Source: an uncultured Shewanella sp.
GTDB taxonomy: Bacteria; Pseudomonadota; Gammaproteobacteria; Enterobacterales; Shewanellaceae
Assembly: GCF_947497935.1 (NCBI RefSeq)
Contig: NZ_CANMIO010000006.1
Span: 62,001 to 126,000 of the forward strand
Reading direction: 5' to 3'
DNA: 64,000 bases
Position numbers and translations under genes: made by a program. This document shows, one piece after another, positions 25,936 to 35,167 of the stretch; within the stretch, counting starts at the first letter, position 1, and each line of letters opens with the position of its first letter. Below the pieces are notes generated by a model. It ran no database searches and had not been told where the DNA came from. It saw only the letters and a program-made list of their open reading frames with translations.

Positions 25936-27648
25936 ATGCATTCAGATATTGAAATTTCGCGCCAACACACCTGTTTACCTATCACAAAGATCGCTAATAA
26001 CTTAGGCCTTGAGCCTGATGAATTCTCCCTTTGTGGTGCCAATAAGGCTAAGGTTTCGCTGTCGGTCGCCAAACGACTCGCAGACAGAGAAAATGCCAAG
26101 TTGGTGATTGTCACTGCGGTGACGCCAACACCTTTCGGCGAAGGAAAAACCGTGACCACTATTGGCTTGACTCAAGCCATGAATCTCAATGGCATTAAAA
26201 CCTGCGCCTGTATTCGTCAGCCTAGCATGGGACCTGTATTTGGTACCAAGGGCGGCGCGGCGGGGGGCGGTTATGCGCAAGTCGTGCCGATGGAAGAGTT
26301 GAATCTACACTTAACCGGTGATATCCATGCGGTAAGCAGTGCCCATAATTTAGCGGCGGCGGCTATCGATGCGCGTTTGTTCCATGAAACGCGTTTAGGC
26401 GCCGAAGCCTTTACTCAAGAGTCTGGTTTAACTGCGCTGAATATCGATGCAGAAAATATCCTTTGGCGCCGAGTGGTCGACCATAACGAACGCAGCCTAA
26501 GACAGATTAAGGTCGGATTTGGTGCGGTTAACGGTCCAGTACATGAATCCGGTTTCGATATCACTGCCGCGTCAGAGTTGATGGCGATTCTTGCTCTGAG
26601 CCAAGACTTAAAAGATCTTAGGCAGCGGATTGGTCGCCTCGTATTGGCACTTAATACCCAGGGTGAACCTATCACGGCCGAAACACTAGGCGTTGCTGGT
26701 GCGATGACGGTGATTATGGCTGATGCGATTGAGCCAACCTTGATGCAGACTCTGTCTGGTGATCCATGTTTTATTCACGCAGGACCCTTTGCCAATATTG
26801 CTCATGGTAACTCTTCGATTATTGCCGATACCATAGCGGCTAAGCTTGCCGACGTCGTCGTGACAGAAGCTGGATTTGGCTCAGATATGGGCTTTGAAAA
26901 GTTCAGTAACATCAAGGTGAGAGAATCAGGCTATGCTCCGAGCGCATCTGTCGTGGTAGTGACACTAAAAGCGCTTAAAGCTAACAGTGGTATTGAGTCT
27001 GACAAAGATATTAACGAGCCAGATATGGATCGCCTAAAGGTCGGCTTTGCTAATCTTGAATGGCATATCAACAACGTCAGCCAATATGGCGTGCCAGTGG
27101 TGGTAGCAATCAATCGTTTCCCAACTGATACCGATGAAGAGCTTGAGTGGCTTAAGCAAGCTATTGAGCAAACGAAGGCTTTTGGTAGCGAGATCAGTGA
27201 AGCCTTTGGCAAAGGTGCCGAAGGAGCGACTAAGCTTGCGGATATGGTGTATCTTGCGACGCAGACGCCGTCAGACTTCAACTTGCTGTATGAGAGCAAC
27301 ACCAGTCTTGAGTCTAAGTTAATGACGCTTGCAGAGGTGGGCTATGGCGCATCGAGCGTAACTCTATCAGATAAAGCCAAATCACAACTTAGCTGGTTGG
27401 CTAAACATCACTATGGCGAGCTACCTATCTGTGTCGCTAAGACGCCGATGTCGATAAGCCATGATCCGAATATCAAGGGGATCCCGACAGGCTTTGAATT
27501 GCCGATTACCGAGTTAAGACTGAATGCCGGTGCAGGCTTTGTTACGGCGCTGGTGGGGCAGGTGATGACCATGCCTGGGCTGGGAATTAAGCCTGGTTAT
27601 CTTAATGTCGATATCAATGATGATGGCGAGATTGTTGGCTTAGCTTAG
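25936..27648 (+). CDS. fhs: Formate--tetrahydrofolate ligase
   Basis: A 570-residue cytosolic enzyme that makes 10-formyl-THF from formate, THF and ATP. The N-terminal P-loop is [12 protein letters not shown] (about residues 57-68), preceded by LVIVTAVTP; further family motifs are [19 protein letters not shown] and the C-terminal MTMPGLG. The length matches the bacterial enzyme. The gene is monocistronic, preceded by a 237-base gap and followed by a strong terminator. It feeds one-carbon units to purine and methionine synthesis. Confidence 0.96.
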   Translation: MHSDIEISRQHTCLPITKIANNLGLEPDEFSLCGANKAKVSLSVAKRLADRENAKLVIVTAVTPTPFGEGKTVTTIGLTQAMNLNGIKTCACIRQPSMGPVFGTKGGAAGGGYAQVVPMEELNLHLTGDIHAVSSAHNLAAAAIDARLFHETRLGAEAFTQESGLTALNIDAENILWRRVVDHNERSLRQIKVGFGAVNGPVHESGFDITAASELMAILALSQDLKDLRQRIGRLVLALNTQGEPITAETLGVAGAMTVIMADAIEPTLMQTLSGDPCFIHAGPFANIAHGNSSIIADTIAAKLADVVVTEAGFGSDMGFEKFSNIKVRESGYAPSASVVVVTLKALKANSGIESDKDINEPDMDRLKVGFANLEWHINNVSQYGVPVVVAINRFPTDTDEELEWLKQAIEQTKAFGSEISEAFGKGAEGATKLADMVYLATQTPSDFNLLYESNTSLESKLMTLAEVGYGASSVTLSDKAKSQLSWLAKHHYGELPICVAKTPMSISHDPNIKGIPTGFELPITELRLNAGAGFVTALVGQVMTMPGLGIKPGYLNVDINDDGEIVGLA

Positions 27649-27667
27649 CTGGTATAAAAACTGATAT

Positions 27668-27706
27668 AAAAAAGCCCCGATAACCTTAGGTTGTCGGGGC
27701 TTTTTT
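27668..27706. terminator. Hairpin terminator
   Basis: AAAGCCCCGA-T-AACC and GGTT-G-TCGGGGCTTT form a long stem with a T-run to the right and an A-run to the left. It lies between fhs and the convergent MscS gene and can serve both. Confidence 0.92.
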
Positions 27707-27731
27707 CATTTTATCTTTAGAGCGACAAGAG

Positions 27732-29348
27732 TTACTTCTCTATAGCCGTTTGGTAGATATGCACATCGCGCTGTGGGAACGGAATGCTAATGCCTTCTGC
27801 ATCGAAGCGCATTTTAACCGTGCGAGTGATATCCCAGTATACTTCCCAATAATCTTCAGGCTTGGCCCAAGGACGAACGATAAAGTCGACTGAAGACTCA
27901 CCTAAGGTATGTAGCTTGATCATAGGCTCTGGATCTTTTAGCACTAAAGGATGTGCCATTACGATATCGTGAAGCACTTTTTCTGCGTGCTCGATATTAT
28001 CGCCATAGCCAATACCAAAGGTCATATCCACACGACGTTGATGCTCAACAGTGATGTTGTTGATAGTATCGCCCCAAATCTTGTTGTTTGGCACAATCAG
28101 TCTTTGGTTGTCTAAGGTCTTAATGGTGGTTGAAACTAAGCTCATATGGCTTACACGACCGGTTACACCGCCTGCGTTGATCAGGTCACCTACGTCGAAT
28201 GGACGGTAGACCAAAATCATCATGCCAGATGCGAAGTTAGATAGCGTATCTTGCAATGCAAAACCGATGATCACACCCGCGATACCGAAACCGGCAAGCA
28301 GTGGAGCAAGTTCAAAACCAAGCTGTGATAACGCGATAAGTAGACCCAGTGCAAACACCACTTTACCCGATAGCGAGATAAAGAAGTCTTGTAGCAGCAT
28401 GCTAAATTTAAGCTTAGAGTTACTTACTGCTTTCTGAACAACACTTTTAGCCACTCTGCCTACAAGGCTAGATAGGAATAAGATTAAGCAGAAGATAATT
28501 AGCTTAAATAGAATGCCGGCACCATTTTCCATGGCTTGGTTCTTAGCGATAGTCATCCACTCAGATAACAAGTTACTCGCTACGTCAAAGTTCAATACGT
28601 CTTGGGTGATGTCACCAGACACACTAAATAGTGTTTGTTTGTAAAGTGCAGTGTTTTGACCGTAAGCATCTAAGATCTCAATCGTTGAATTTAGGCTGCT
28701 TGAGCTTTGATCCAAACGCTCTTTTAACTCAACAACTAATGACTTTTGATCTGCGCTAACATCTGCGCCAGCAATTTGCACATCGGCAACAGCTTGATTC
28801 AGGCGCTCTTGGTTGTAGTAAACAAAGCTATTTAAATCATCAGCACGAGATATTAGTGCTGCAACAAAGGCTTTGCCTTCAGCATCAACATTTATCCCAG
28901 CTGTTTTAGCCCAAGATAGAAGTTCGTGTTCTGAGGTGAATAACTTATCTTGTTCACGCTGGATCTGCATTAGACCAAGCATGATCTTACGATCGCTGCC
29001 AGGACCCACTTCACCCATTAGCTCGGCTTTTTGTTTAGCAAAATAAGCTTCTACAGCATTAGTAAAGGCAAGTTGTTTAACAATATATGGCTTTAAAAAA
29101 GCAACATCTGGATTTGTTTTATCCATTTGTTCCTTTAGAGTTTCTTGCAGCAAGCTCGCATTACGACCAATACGGTACTCAAGAAAGTTTTTAATTTCGC
29201 CTTTAGTACTTGGTAGTGCTTTAACGTCACTATCAATAAGGCTTTGTATTTTGTTTAAATTGTTGGTTAATTCTGTATTCTCAGCCGCTGCTGTAAATGA
29301 GCATAAGCTTAGAATAAGCATTAAAATTGGGGGGAGCATTTTATGCAT
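27732..29348 (-). CDS. MscS-family mechanosensitive channel
   Basis: A 538-residue inner-membrane protein. After a signal peptide (start MHKMLPPILMLILSLCSF, cleavage about 23) comes a long periplasmic helical region (about 25-265), then membrane helices and the MscS core with the pore helix and hinge (GVIIGFALQDTLSNFASGMMILVYRPFDVGD, about 385-415) and the beta-domain LGFG...TIKTLDNQRLIVPN. It should gate on membrane tension during osmotic downshock. The start at 29348 gives a normal signal; the in-frame extension to 29501 would put 51 non-signal residues first. Orientation is convergent with fhs. Confidence 0.87.
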   Translation of the reverse strand: MHKMLPPILMLILSLCSFTAAAENTELTNNLNKIQSLIDSDVKALPSTKGEIKNFLEYRIGRNASLLQETLKEQMDKTNPDVAFLKPYIVKQLAFTNAVEAYFAKQKAELMGEVGPGSDRKIMLGLMQIQREQDKLFTSEHELLSWAKTAGINVDAEGKAFVAALISRADDLNSFVYYNQERLNQAVADVQIAGADVSADQKSLVVELKERLDQSSSSLNSTIEILDAYGQNTALYKQTLFSVSGDITQDVLNFDVASNLLSEWMTIAKNQAMENGAGILFKLIIFCLILFLSSLVGRVAKSVVQKAVSNSKLKFSMLLQDFFISLSGKVVFALGLLIALSQLGFELAPLLAGFGIAGVIIGFALQDTLSNFASGMMILVYRPFDVGDLINAGGVTGRVSHMSLVSTTIKTLDNQRLIVPNNKIWGDTINNITVEHQRRVDMTFGIGYGDNIEHAEKVLHDIVMAHPLVLKDPEPMIKLHTLGESSVDFIVRPWAKPEDYWEVYWDITRTVKMRFDAEGISIPFPQRDVHIYQTAIEK

Positions 29349-29527
29349 TTGCTGTGTCCGATAGTTCCCTGAAGCTAGTAATAATATTACGCCTTTGCAG
29401 AACTGTCGATTTGTTATTGAAATAGCGATAAGCAAAATAGCGAATACACCGCTAAATCTGTTAAACTTTGCGGCCTTAATATTGGACGAAAAGTGAGCCA
29501 ATATGCAGCTTAAGAGAGATACTTTTA

Positions 29528-29863
29528 GTGATATGCGCCCATTGTTCTAAATCATTTGCGATAGATAAAATTGAAAACCAAAGAGGAAAGGGATTAAGCA
29601 CTGAGATTCAATGCCCATTTTGTCAGGCTTGGCTGGGTAAGAGTGTGGTTTTATCTTGGATTAAAATTATCAGTTTTTATACTGGCGCAGTGCTATTTGC
29701 GTGGAGCTACTTTGATACTGAGGTAAGAAGTATTGGCATACCGGTCGCCATTTTTTCTATTTTACTGATGTTGCTGAGTCATATCATGGACAACCTAAAA
29801 GTAAGGCAAGCGCCTGAAGTTGAGGTTGTTGATAACAGTGAGCATCTAAAAAAGTATCGCTAA
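29528..29863 (+). CDS. Zinc-ribbon membrane protein
   Basis: 111 residues. The N-terminus has a CAHC...CPFC pair of Cys knuckles (residues 3-6 and 29-32), which should bind zinc, followed by two hydrophobic helices (about 44-62 and 68-88) and a charged tail. The start is GTG at 29528, with AAGAGAG nine or so bases upstream. Family not recognised. It is divergent from MscS across about 180 bases. Confidence 0.65.
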   Translation: MICAHCSKSFAIDKIENQRGKGLSTEIQCPFCQAWLGKSVVLSWIKIISFYTGAVLFAWSYFDTEVRSIGIPVAIFSILLMLLSHIMDNLKVRQAPEVEVVDNSEHLKKYR

Positions 29864-29944
29864 CTGTGAATACTCAGACATACACTCTGATGGTATTAGG
29901 CCATCAGAGAGACGCTGGGTGGCTACTTTGTTGAGAGCTAAATT

Positions 29945-30070
29945 TTAGTCAATAACTTGAACTTGTGCTTCAAGTGCCGCTTCCACGTAGTAAATACCGC
30001 CGAGTATCGCAACAAAAAATAGCGTTGTCATGATGATAAACTTTAAGTTCTTACGAATTACTTCAAGCAT
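29945..30070 (-). CDS. Small membrane protein, 41 residues
   Basis: A complete short ORF: ATG at 30068-30070 with AAGG about ten bases upstream, stop TAA. The product starts MLEVIRKNLKFIIM, has one hydrophobic helix (about 11-29) with a basic N-side (positive-inside), then an acidic/Gln-rich tail ending VQVID. The helix-plus-RBS pattern argues for a real gene, but length is short and there is no homology evidence. Possibly a membrane-peptide regulator. Confidence 0.5.
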   Translation of the reverse strand: MLEVIRKNLKFIIMTTLFFVAILGGIYYVEAALEAQVQVID

Positions 30071-30291
30071 GATATTTGCGCCTTAATAAAATATAAACTC
30101 TTGTTTAATATCACTATGGATATCATTTCACGCTAGCAATATTAGAGGTTAGAGCTTAAGACAGTATTAAATGCTATTCAAGTTTAGGTGATCTGCTTCA
30201 CAAACGGTTTGTAACCTTCATCCACTTCAAGGCTTGACTTCAATTTTCATCCACATAAACTTGTCATGTTTTAACACACAAGGTTAACACT

Positions 30292-30582
30292 GTGATTCGA
30301 ATGAGTAACGTAAAGCAGAAACTGGTAATGGGGCTTGTTGCCGTATTCCTGTGTCTGTCATTTGCAGCGTCCGCTCATAGTCTGAGTCATTTGGACGATG
30401 GCGCTAAAAACCATTGTACTCTGTGTTATCACCAACACCAGGTCAATAACCTGCTGCCAAGTTGTGAATTTCATATCAATGTTGAGCTTCAGGGAGTTGA
30501 AAGCCAAGAGTACATCCTTCCACAATCCAACTCGCGTCATGTGAGTTTCTTTAATAGCCGCGCCCCTCCCGTTTCAGCGTAA
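30292..30582 (+). CDS. Small exported Cys/His protein (DUF2946-like)
   Basis: 96 residues: a signal peptide (cleavage around ASA, about 28), then a short region with HSLSHLDDGAKNHCTLCYHQHQ (Cys pair and several His in close array), one further Cys (LLPSCEF), and a tail ending SRAPPVSA, reminiscent of the DUF2946 family. The start is GTG at 30292 with AAGG eight bases upstream; ATG at 30301 is the alternative. Position just upstream of a His-rich barrel and ZnuA-like gene suggests metal (zinc) binding in the periplasm; this is inference. Confidence 0.6.
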   Translation: MIRMSNVKQKLVMGLVAVFLCLSFAASAHSLSHLDDGAKNHCTLCYHQHQVNNLLPSCEFHINVELQGVESQEYILPQSNSRHVSFFNSRAPPVSA

Positions 30583-30659
30583 TTCTTCACTAACAACACT
30601 TAATAAGAATTTTTAAAGTATTCCCACAGGGAAGGCTTAGCTGTATTTCGGAGAATAAA

Positions 30660-31859
30660 ATGACTATTTCAACTATGCGCCTAACAGGCGTAGCCGCTGC
30701 ATGCGCACTTATTTCGACTCAAGCGCTTGCAAGCGATCCTAGCCTAACCAATCCAGCCATTAGTGCAGTGCTAGATGGATATTACCAAAGCGGCGAGCGA
30801 CCGATGTCAGAACGTGTCGAAGGCTTTGGCTTGGGCCATACAGAGTTGGCAATGAGCGCCAATATTGACGATATGTTTTACGGTAAGTTAACCGCGGTTG
30901 TCGAGATGCATGATGGTGAAACTGAGCTTGGTTTAGAAGAAGCTTTCATTCAGACCTTAGCCATGCCTGGTGGCTTTTCAATCCGTGCAGGTCGTTTCTT
31001 GTCGGATATTGGTTACCTAAACAATCAACATGTACATACTGATTCGTTTTCAGATAGACCTGCGGCTTACCGCGCATTCTTAGGCAGCCATTATTTCGAT
31101 GATGGTGTACGTTTGAGCTATGTCGCACCGACTGATCTGTACTGGACTATGGGTGTCGAAGCATTTAAAGGTGACAATATGCGCGCCGCAGATGAACATG
31201 GTGAGCGCGACTATGAAAACTTGGGGGTCTATACCGCCTTCACTAAACTCGGTGGAGATGTGGGCGCTAATGGTTCTTGGCAAGCGGGCTTGAGTTATCT
31301 ACGTAATGAAAATGGCCGCATGACTGCCGATGAACATGAAGAGCCTGTTGTGAACGATGAGCACGATCATGAGCATAGCCATAGTGCGCAGTATACAGGT
31401 GAAAATACCTATGTCGCCGATTTCGTTTATAAGTGGGCGCCTAACGGTAACTACAAGTATCAGCACTTAACCTTGAGCGGCGAATACTTCCGTGTTACCG
31501 ACTTCAAACCGCTTGATGAGCACCATGATGATCACGATGACCATGAAGAACATGGTGATGAAGGCAAAGACTATCAAGAAGGTTGGTATCTAAGCAGTGT
31601 TTACCAGTTCTCACCTCATTGGTCTGCAGGTGTTCGTTACGGCCAAGTCGATACCCAAATGATGCATGGTGATCACTTCGATCCACAAAAGTTAAAAGAG
31701 ACTGAGGTGAGCCTAGCTTGGCATCACAGTCACTTCTCAACTGTGCGTTTGCAGTATACCAATCAGCAAGGCACCAATTTTGATGGTTTCGAAGATGACA
31801 ACATCATCACTCTACAATATGTCATGACTCTGGGGGCTCACGGTGCGCATCAATTCTAA
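30660..31859 (+). CDS. Outer-membrane beta-barrel with His/Asp-rich loops, probable zinc porin
   Basis: 399 residues: signal peptide (cleavage after ALA, about 24), then alternating beta strands of a barrel and a C-terminus of VMTLGAHGAHQF. Two long loops are rich in His, Asp and Glu (about 224-243 with EHDHEHSHS, and about 286-302 with HHDDHDDHEEH), well suited to attract Zn2+ at the cell surface. The stop overlaps the start of the ZnuA-like gene by 17 bases, so they are coupled. It is likely a metal-linked porin, not a TonB receptor: no plug or TonB box is seen. Confidence 0.75.
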   Translation: MTISTMRLTGVAAACALISTQALASDPSLTNPAISAVLDGYYQSGERPMSERVEGFGLGHTELAMSANIDDMFYGKLTAVVEMHDGETELGLEEAFIQTLAMPGGFSIRAGRFLSDIGYLNNQHVHTDSFSDRPAAYRAFLGSHYFDDGVRLSYVAPTDLYWTMGVEAFKGDNMRAADEHGERDYENLGVYTAFTKLGGDVGANGSWQAGLSYLRNENGRMTADEHEEPVVNDEHDHEHSHSAQYTGENTYVADFVYKWAPNGNYKYQHLTLSGEYFRVTDFKPLDEHHDDHDDHEEHGDEGKDYQEGWYLSSVYQFSPHWSAGVRYGQVDTQMMHGDHFDPQKLKETEVSLAWHHSHFSTVRLQYTNQQGTNFDGFEDDNIITLQYVMTLGAHGAHQF

Positions 31860-32769
31860 GCAGTCATTAACTAGAGGGGCAAAAGCGCTAACACTGGCCT
31901 TAGCACTCGGTATGACCAACAACGCTGTTGCAGCCTTAAATATTTTTGCTTGTGAGCCTGAATATGCCGCATTAGCCAAAGAGTTGGCGCCGGACGCGAA
32001 GATCTATTCGGCCACGACGGCGATGCAAGATCCGCATCAGGTTCAGGCTCGCCCAAGTTTGATTGCTAAGATGCGTCAGGCCGATCTGGCTATCTGCGCC
32101 GGAGCAGATCTGGAGGTAGGTTGGCTACCCATGCTGCAGATGAAGTCGGCAAATGCTAAGGTGCGCTCGACGGACCAAGGTTTGTTCTTTGCTGCCGAGC
32201 AGATCGACACTCTGGATCAGCTTGACTCAGTGGATCGCTCTATGGGTGATGTACATGCAAAAGGTAATCCGCATCTGCATTTCGATCCCAATCGTTTGCT
32301 GCTGGTGGCTGAAAGTTTAACCAACAAACTTATTCAGCTCGATCCTGAATCGAAGGCGGATTACCAAGCGGCATTGATAAACTTTAGCGAGCGTTGGCAG
32401 GCTGCGATCCCTAACTGGCAGGCAAAAGCGCAAGCTTTACAGGGCAGTAAAGTGATTGCCTACCACTCTAGCTTTAAATACTTGTTTAACTGGCTTGGGC
32501 TAGAGCAGGTTGCAGATCTTGAGCCAAAGCCTGGGATCCCACCGAGTAGCTCCCATTTAGCAAGCTTGCTAAATCGTGCTAAGCAGGGGGATATATTGGC
32601 GATCGTTATCGCCTCATATCAGAGTGAGCGTGGCGCCGAGTGGTTAGCTGAGCGTTCGGATCTGCCGGTGCTAGTATTGCCAATGTCGGTTGGTGGTAAC
32701 GATCAAAGCGTCGATCTGTTTACGCTATACGATAGTGCTATCGCTCTGTTGTTGAGCGCGAAGCGGTAA
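31843..32769 (+). CDS. ZnuA-like zinc ABC transporter substrate-binding protein
   Basis: A 308-residue cluster-9 (TroA/ZnuA-like) periplasmic protein with signal peptide (cleavage after VAA, about 30). Metal ligands fit the family: His in ATTAMQDPHQVQ, His in NPHLHFDP and His in VIAYHSSFKYLF, with an acidic residue near NDQSVDLF. There is no His-rich loop as in E. coli ZnuA; such a tract is instead in the adjacent porin. Start is GTG at 31843, overlapping the porin's end, with GGGGG upstream. It delivers metal to the downstream permease. Confidence 0.88.
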   Translation: MRINSKQSLTRGAKALTLALALGMTNNAVAALNIFACEPEYAALAKELAPDAKIYSATTAMQDPHQVQARPSLIAKMRQADLAICAGADLEVGWLPMLQMKSANAKVRSTDQGLFFAAEQIDTLDQLDSVDRSMGDVHAKGNPHLHFDPNRLLLVAESLTNKLIQLDPESKADYQAALINFSERWQAAIPNWQAKAQALQGSKVIAYHSSFKYLFNWLGLEQVADLEPKPGIPPSSSHLASLLNRAKQGDILAIVIASYQSERGAEWLAERSDLPVLVLPMSVGGNDQSVDLFTLYDSAIALLLSAKR

Positions 32770-32791
32770 TCGTAAGTTGCAATGCTATCTA

Positions 32792-32849
32792 GCCTAATCA
32801 GTCAAGATTAGGCATCAATAGGACGGATCGTGCTTAAGGGATCCGTTCT
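32792..32849. promoter_or_regulatory. Two tandem hairpins between binding protein and permease genes
   Basis: Hairpin A: GCCTAATC (32792-32799) / GATTAGGC (32806-32813), loop of six. Hairpin B: AGGACGGATC (32820-32829) / GATCCGTTCT (32840-32849), one G-T pair. They fill much of the 112-base gap and are followed by GTTTTATC, not a strict T-run. They may cause partial termination or act as mRNA stabilisers to give more binding protein than permease. Confidence 0.55.
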
Positions 32850-32881
32850 AGTTTTATCAATTATGATATGAGTCATTACCT

Positions 32882-33673
32882 ATGTTTGATCTCGATCTAC
32901 TCTCTATCTTGTTGCCTGCTTTCGCCGCGGGGATCTTGGTGTTATCCACCCATGTTGTCTTAGGCCAACAAGTATTAAAGCGAGGCATTATCTTTATCGA
33001 TTTGGCCATCGCTCAGGTTGCCGCGCTAGGTGCGATCGTCGGCCATTTAAATCACGACATAGAAGCTTTGCCATTTTCAAATGTGTGGATGCCTGCGCTA
33101 TTTGCTATCGCAGGAGCCGCTTTTATCGCTTGGCTGTCTAAGCGGATGGCCGATGAACTGGAAGCGATCATCGGCTGTTTCTATGTACTTGCTGCCGTAG
33201 CAGCCATGTTACTACTGTCGAACGATCCCCATGGCGCAGAGATGTTGAAACAGTTAATGTCTGGCCAAATATTATGGGTGAGCTGGAGTCAGTTAATCCT
33301 GCCAGCCGGTATCTATTCGGCGATATTGCTAGCTTTGATTTATCGCCCCGCTCTACTCGAAGGCCGAGCTTTTTATCTGCTGTTCGCTGTGGTGATCACT
33401 CTCTCTGTCGAGTTAGTGGGTGTATATCTGGTGTTTAGTAGCTTGATCTTGCCTGCGCTTGCGGTGAATCACTTCAGCGGACGTTTTAAGTTGGGCTGGG
33501 CCTATTTGGTCGGTTTGGTGGGTTATGTCGCAGGCTTAGTCTTGTCTGCGAGTCTAGATCTTCCTAGCGGCGCTGCCATCGTGGCAACCTTAGCAGTGAC
33601 TGCAGTACTGTTTAGATTGATGCTCCATATAAAAGGAAGGTATTTGGCTGTGGAAAATGAGCTGAGGAATTAG
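32882..33673 (+). CDS. ZnuB-like metal ABC transporter permease
   Basis: A 263-residue inner-membrane permease of the ABC-3 (ZnuB/MntB) family with about eight helices; family traits are VLSTHVVLGQQVLKRGIIFIDLAIAQVAALGAIVGH at the N-terminus and the Leu/Ala-rich EAIIGCFYVLAAVAAM segment. It should form the channel for the ZnuA-like protein. No ATP-binding gene is found before or after it in this window, so the motor is likely shared or encoded elsewhere. Confidence 0.87.
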   Translation: MFDLDLLSILLPAFAAGILVLSTHVVLGQQVLKRGIIFIDLAIAQVAALGAIVGHLNHDIEALPFSNVWMPALFAIAGAAFIAWLSKRMADELEAIIGCFYVLAAVAAMLLLSNDPHGAEMLKQLMSGQILWVSWSQLILPAGIYSAILLALIYRPALLEGRAFYLLFAVVITLSVELVGVYLVFSSLILPALAVNHFSGRFKLGWAYLVGLVGYVAGLVLSASLDLPSGAAIVATLAVTAVLFRLMLHIKGRYLAVENELRN

Positions 33674-33854
33674 CATTACAGGCAGGTCAGACCTTATGGG
33701 GAAAGTAACTAAGCTAAAATCCTCGGGTTAAAATGCGCGAAATTAAAGTTCACTTAAGCTATGTCAGCTAGAGTCGCGCAGTTTGAATCACCGTTAGCTT
33801 ATCTTCAGGCTACACGTGTAAACTTATGTTCATTTGAATGAAGTCGTATTTATA

Positions 33855-33882
33855 TTGAGTCGCACTTAGTTGGTGATATACT
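33855..33882 (+). promoter_or_regulatory. Probable sigma-70 promoter of plsC
   Basis: TTGAGT (33855-33860) and TATACT (33877-33882) are separated by 16 bases, 29 bases before the plsC start. Both hexamers are near consensus. Confidence 0.6.
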
Positions 33883-33910
33883 GGCGCCAATTAAATCGCG
33901 GGAGATTATA

Positions 33911-34639
33911 GTGCTGTTAATCCTTAGATGTTTGATCTTGTCTATCATGCTGCTGTTAGCCTTTATTATCGGTGGCTTAGCTTGTATTTTACGTCCTCGT
34001 CATCGAGATAATGTACACATGTTCGCCAAAGTGTTTTCTTGGGCGGCACCTGTGTTGGGTATCAAAGTCATTGTGCGTAACTCTCAACAGCAGGGTGATA
34101 AGCCGTGCATTTTCCTTGCGAACCATCAGAATAACTTCGATATGTTCACCCATACCGCAGTCGTACCAAAAGGCACGGTGAGCCTAGGCAAAAAGAGCCT
34201 AGCTTGGATGCCGTTATTTGGGCAGATCTACTGGTTATCGGGTAATATTTTGATCGATCGTAAAAACCGTAGTAAGGCATTCGATACCATGGCTGCAACG
34301 GCACGTAAGATTAAAGATAAGTGCTTGTCCGTATGGATTTTCCCTGAGGGGACACGTTCACGTGGTCAAGGCTTACTGCCTTTTAAAGCGGGCGCATTCT
34401 ATACGGCAATCGCAGCAGGTGTACCTATGGTGCCTGTGTTGGCTTCAAACCAGTGTCATATCAAGCTGAACCGTTGGAACAATGGTGTGGTAATCATCGA
34501 AATGATGGACCCGATTGAAACGACTGGGATCGACAAGACACAAGTGAAAGAACTTTCTAAGCGCATTCACACTTTGATGTCGGAAAAATTGTCACAGTTG
34601 AATCAAGAAGCTTCTGCATTAATGACTAAAGCGGTATAA
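33911..34639 (+). CDS. plsC: 1-acyl-sn-glycerol-3-phosphate acyltransferase
   Basis: 242 residues; acylates lysophosphatidic acid to phosphatidic acid at the inner membrane. An N-terminal membrane segment (about 5-28) precedes the catalytic motif [10 protein letters not shown] (H-x4-D, about residues 73-82), and FPEGTRSRG supplies the phosphate-binding block (about 145-153). The start GTG at 33911 has GGGAG upstream. rraB follows 29 bases downstream. A paralogue of the essential enzyme is possible. Confidence 0.9.
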   Translation: MLLILRCLILSIMLLLAFIIGGLACILRPRHRDNVHMFAKVFSWAAPVLGIKVIVRNSQQQGDKPCIFLANHQNNFDMFTHTAVVPKGTVSLGKKSLAWMPLFGQIYWLSGNILIDRKNRSKAFDTMAATARKIKDKCLSVWIFPEGTRSRGQGLLPFKAGAFYTAIAAGVPMVPVLASNQCHIKLNRWNNGVVIIEMMDPIETTGIDKTQVKELSKRIHTLMSEKLSQLNQEASALMTKAV

Positions 34640-34668
34640 TCGATCGCGAAATTTTTGAGGAGTCATCG

Positions 34669-35082
34669 ATGTCTATTGAACGCCAGTTAAACGAACAGAA
34701 ACAAGAAAACCGCGAGATCGTTGAAGCGATTCTTGCCGATGGTTCATTACCCGATGCCGAGTACACCATCGAGCATCATTTTTCATCGACCAACTTCGAT
34801 CGTTTAGAGAAGGCGGCTGTTGACGCGTTCAAACTAGGCTATGAAGTCAATGACGCCGAAGAGATGGAGCTAGAAGATGGCTCTGTGATTTACTGCTTCG
34901 ATGCAGTAGCAAGCCATGAACTAGAGACAGCTCTTCTAGATGAAGCTTGCGAAAAAATGATCACTTTAGCGGCTAAGCAGAAGATTGATTATGACGGTTG
35001 GGGTACCTATTTCATCGACGAAAATGGCGAAGAAGTCAGAGACGAAGATGAAGATGATTATGAAGACGAAGAACTGCACTAG
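34669..35082 (+). CDS. rraB: Regulator of ribonuclease E activity RraB
   Basis: A 137-residue acidic cytosolic protein that binds RNase E and alters degradosome activity. Family features are [19 protein letters not shown] at the N-terminus, the [23 protein letters not shown] core and a very acidic C-terminal tail ([11 protein letters not shown]). A strong GAGGAG site precedes the ATG, and TATAAT at 34635-34640 at the end of plsC may be its own promoter. A terminator follows. Confidence 0.93.
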   Translation: MSIERQLNEQKQENREIVEAILADGSLPDAEYTIEHHFSSTNFDRLEKAAVDAFKLGYEVNDAEEMELEDGSVIYCFDAVASHELETALLDEACEKMITLAAKQKIDYDGWGTYFIDENGEEVRDEDEDDYEDEELH

Positions 35083-35106
35083 TTTTTGCTCATAAGCTTA
35101 CCAACT

Positions 35107-35137
35107 AAAATGCCCATCTAGATGATGGGCATTTTTG
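35107..35137. terminator. Hairpin terminator
   Basis: AAAATGCCCATC and GATGGGCATTTT enclose a five-base loop with T-run right and A-run left; it lies between rraB and the convergent GGDEF gene. Confidence 0.9.
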
Positions 35138-35167
35138 TTTTTAGCGTCTATCACCCTTTGGGGAGTT

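Noticed and set aside
30071..30291. Zur box upstream of the probable zinc locus
   Set aside because: No convincing match to the gammaproteobacterial Zur consensus was found, so zinc control rests on gene content only.
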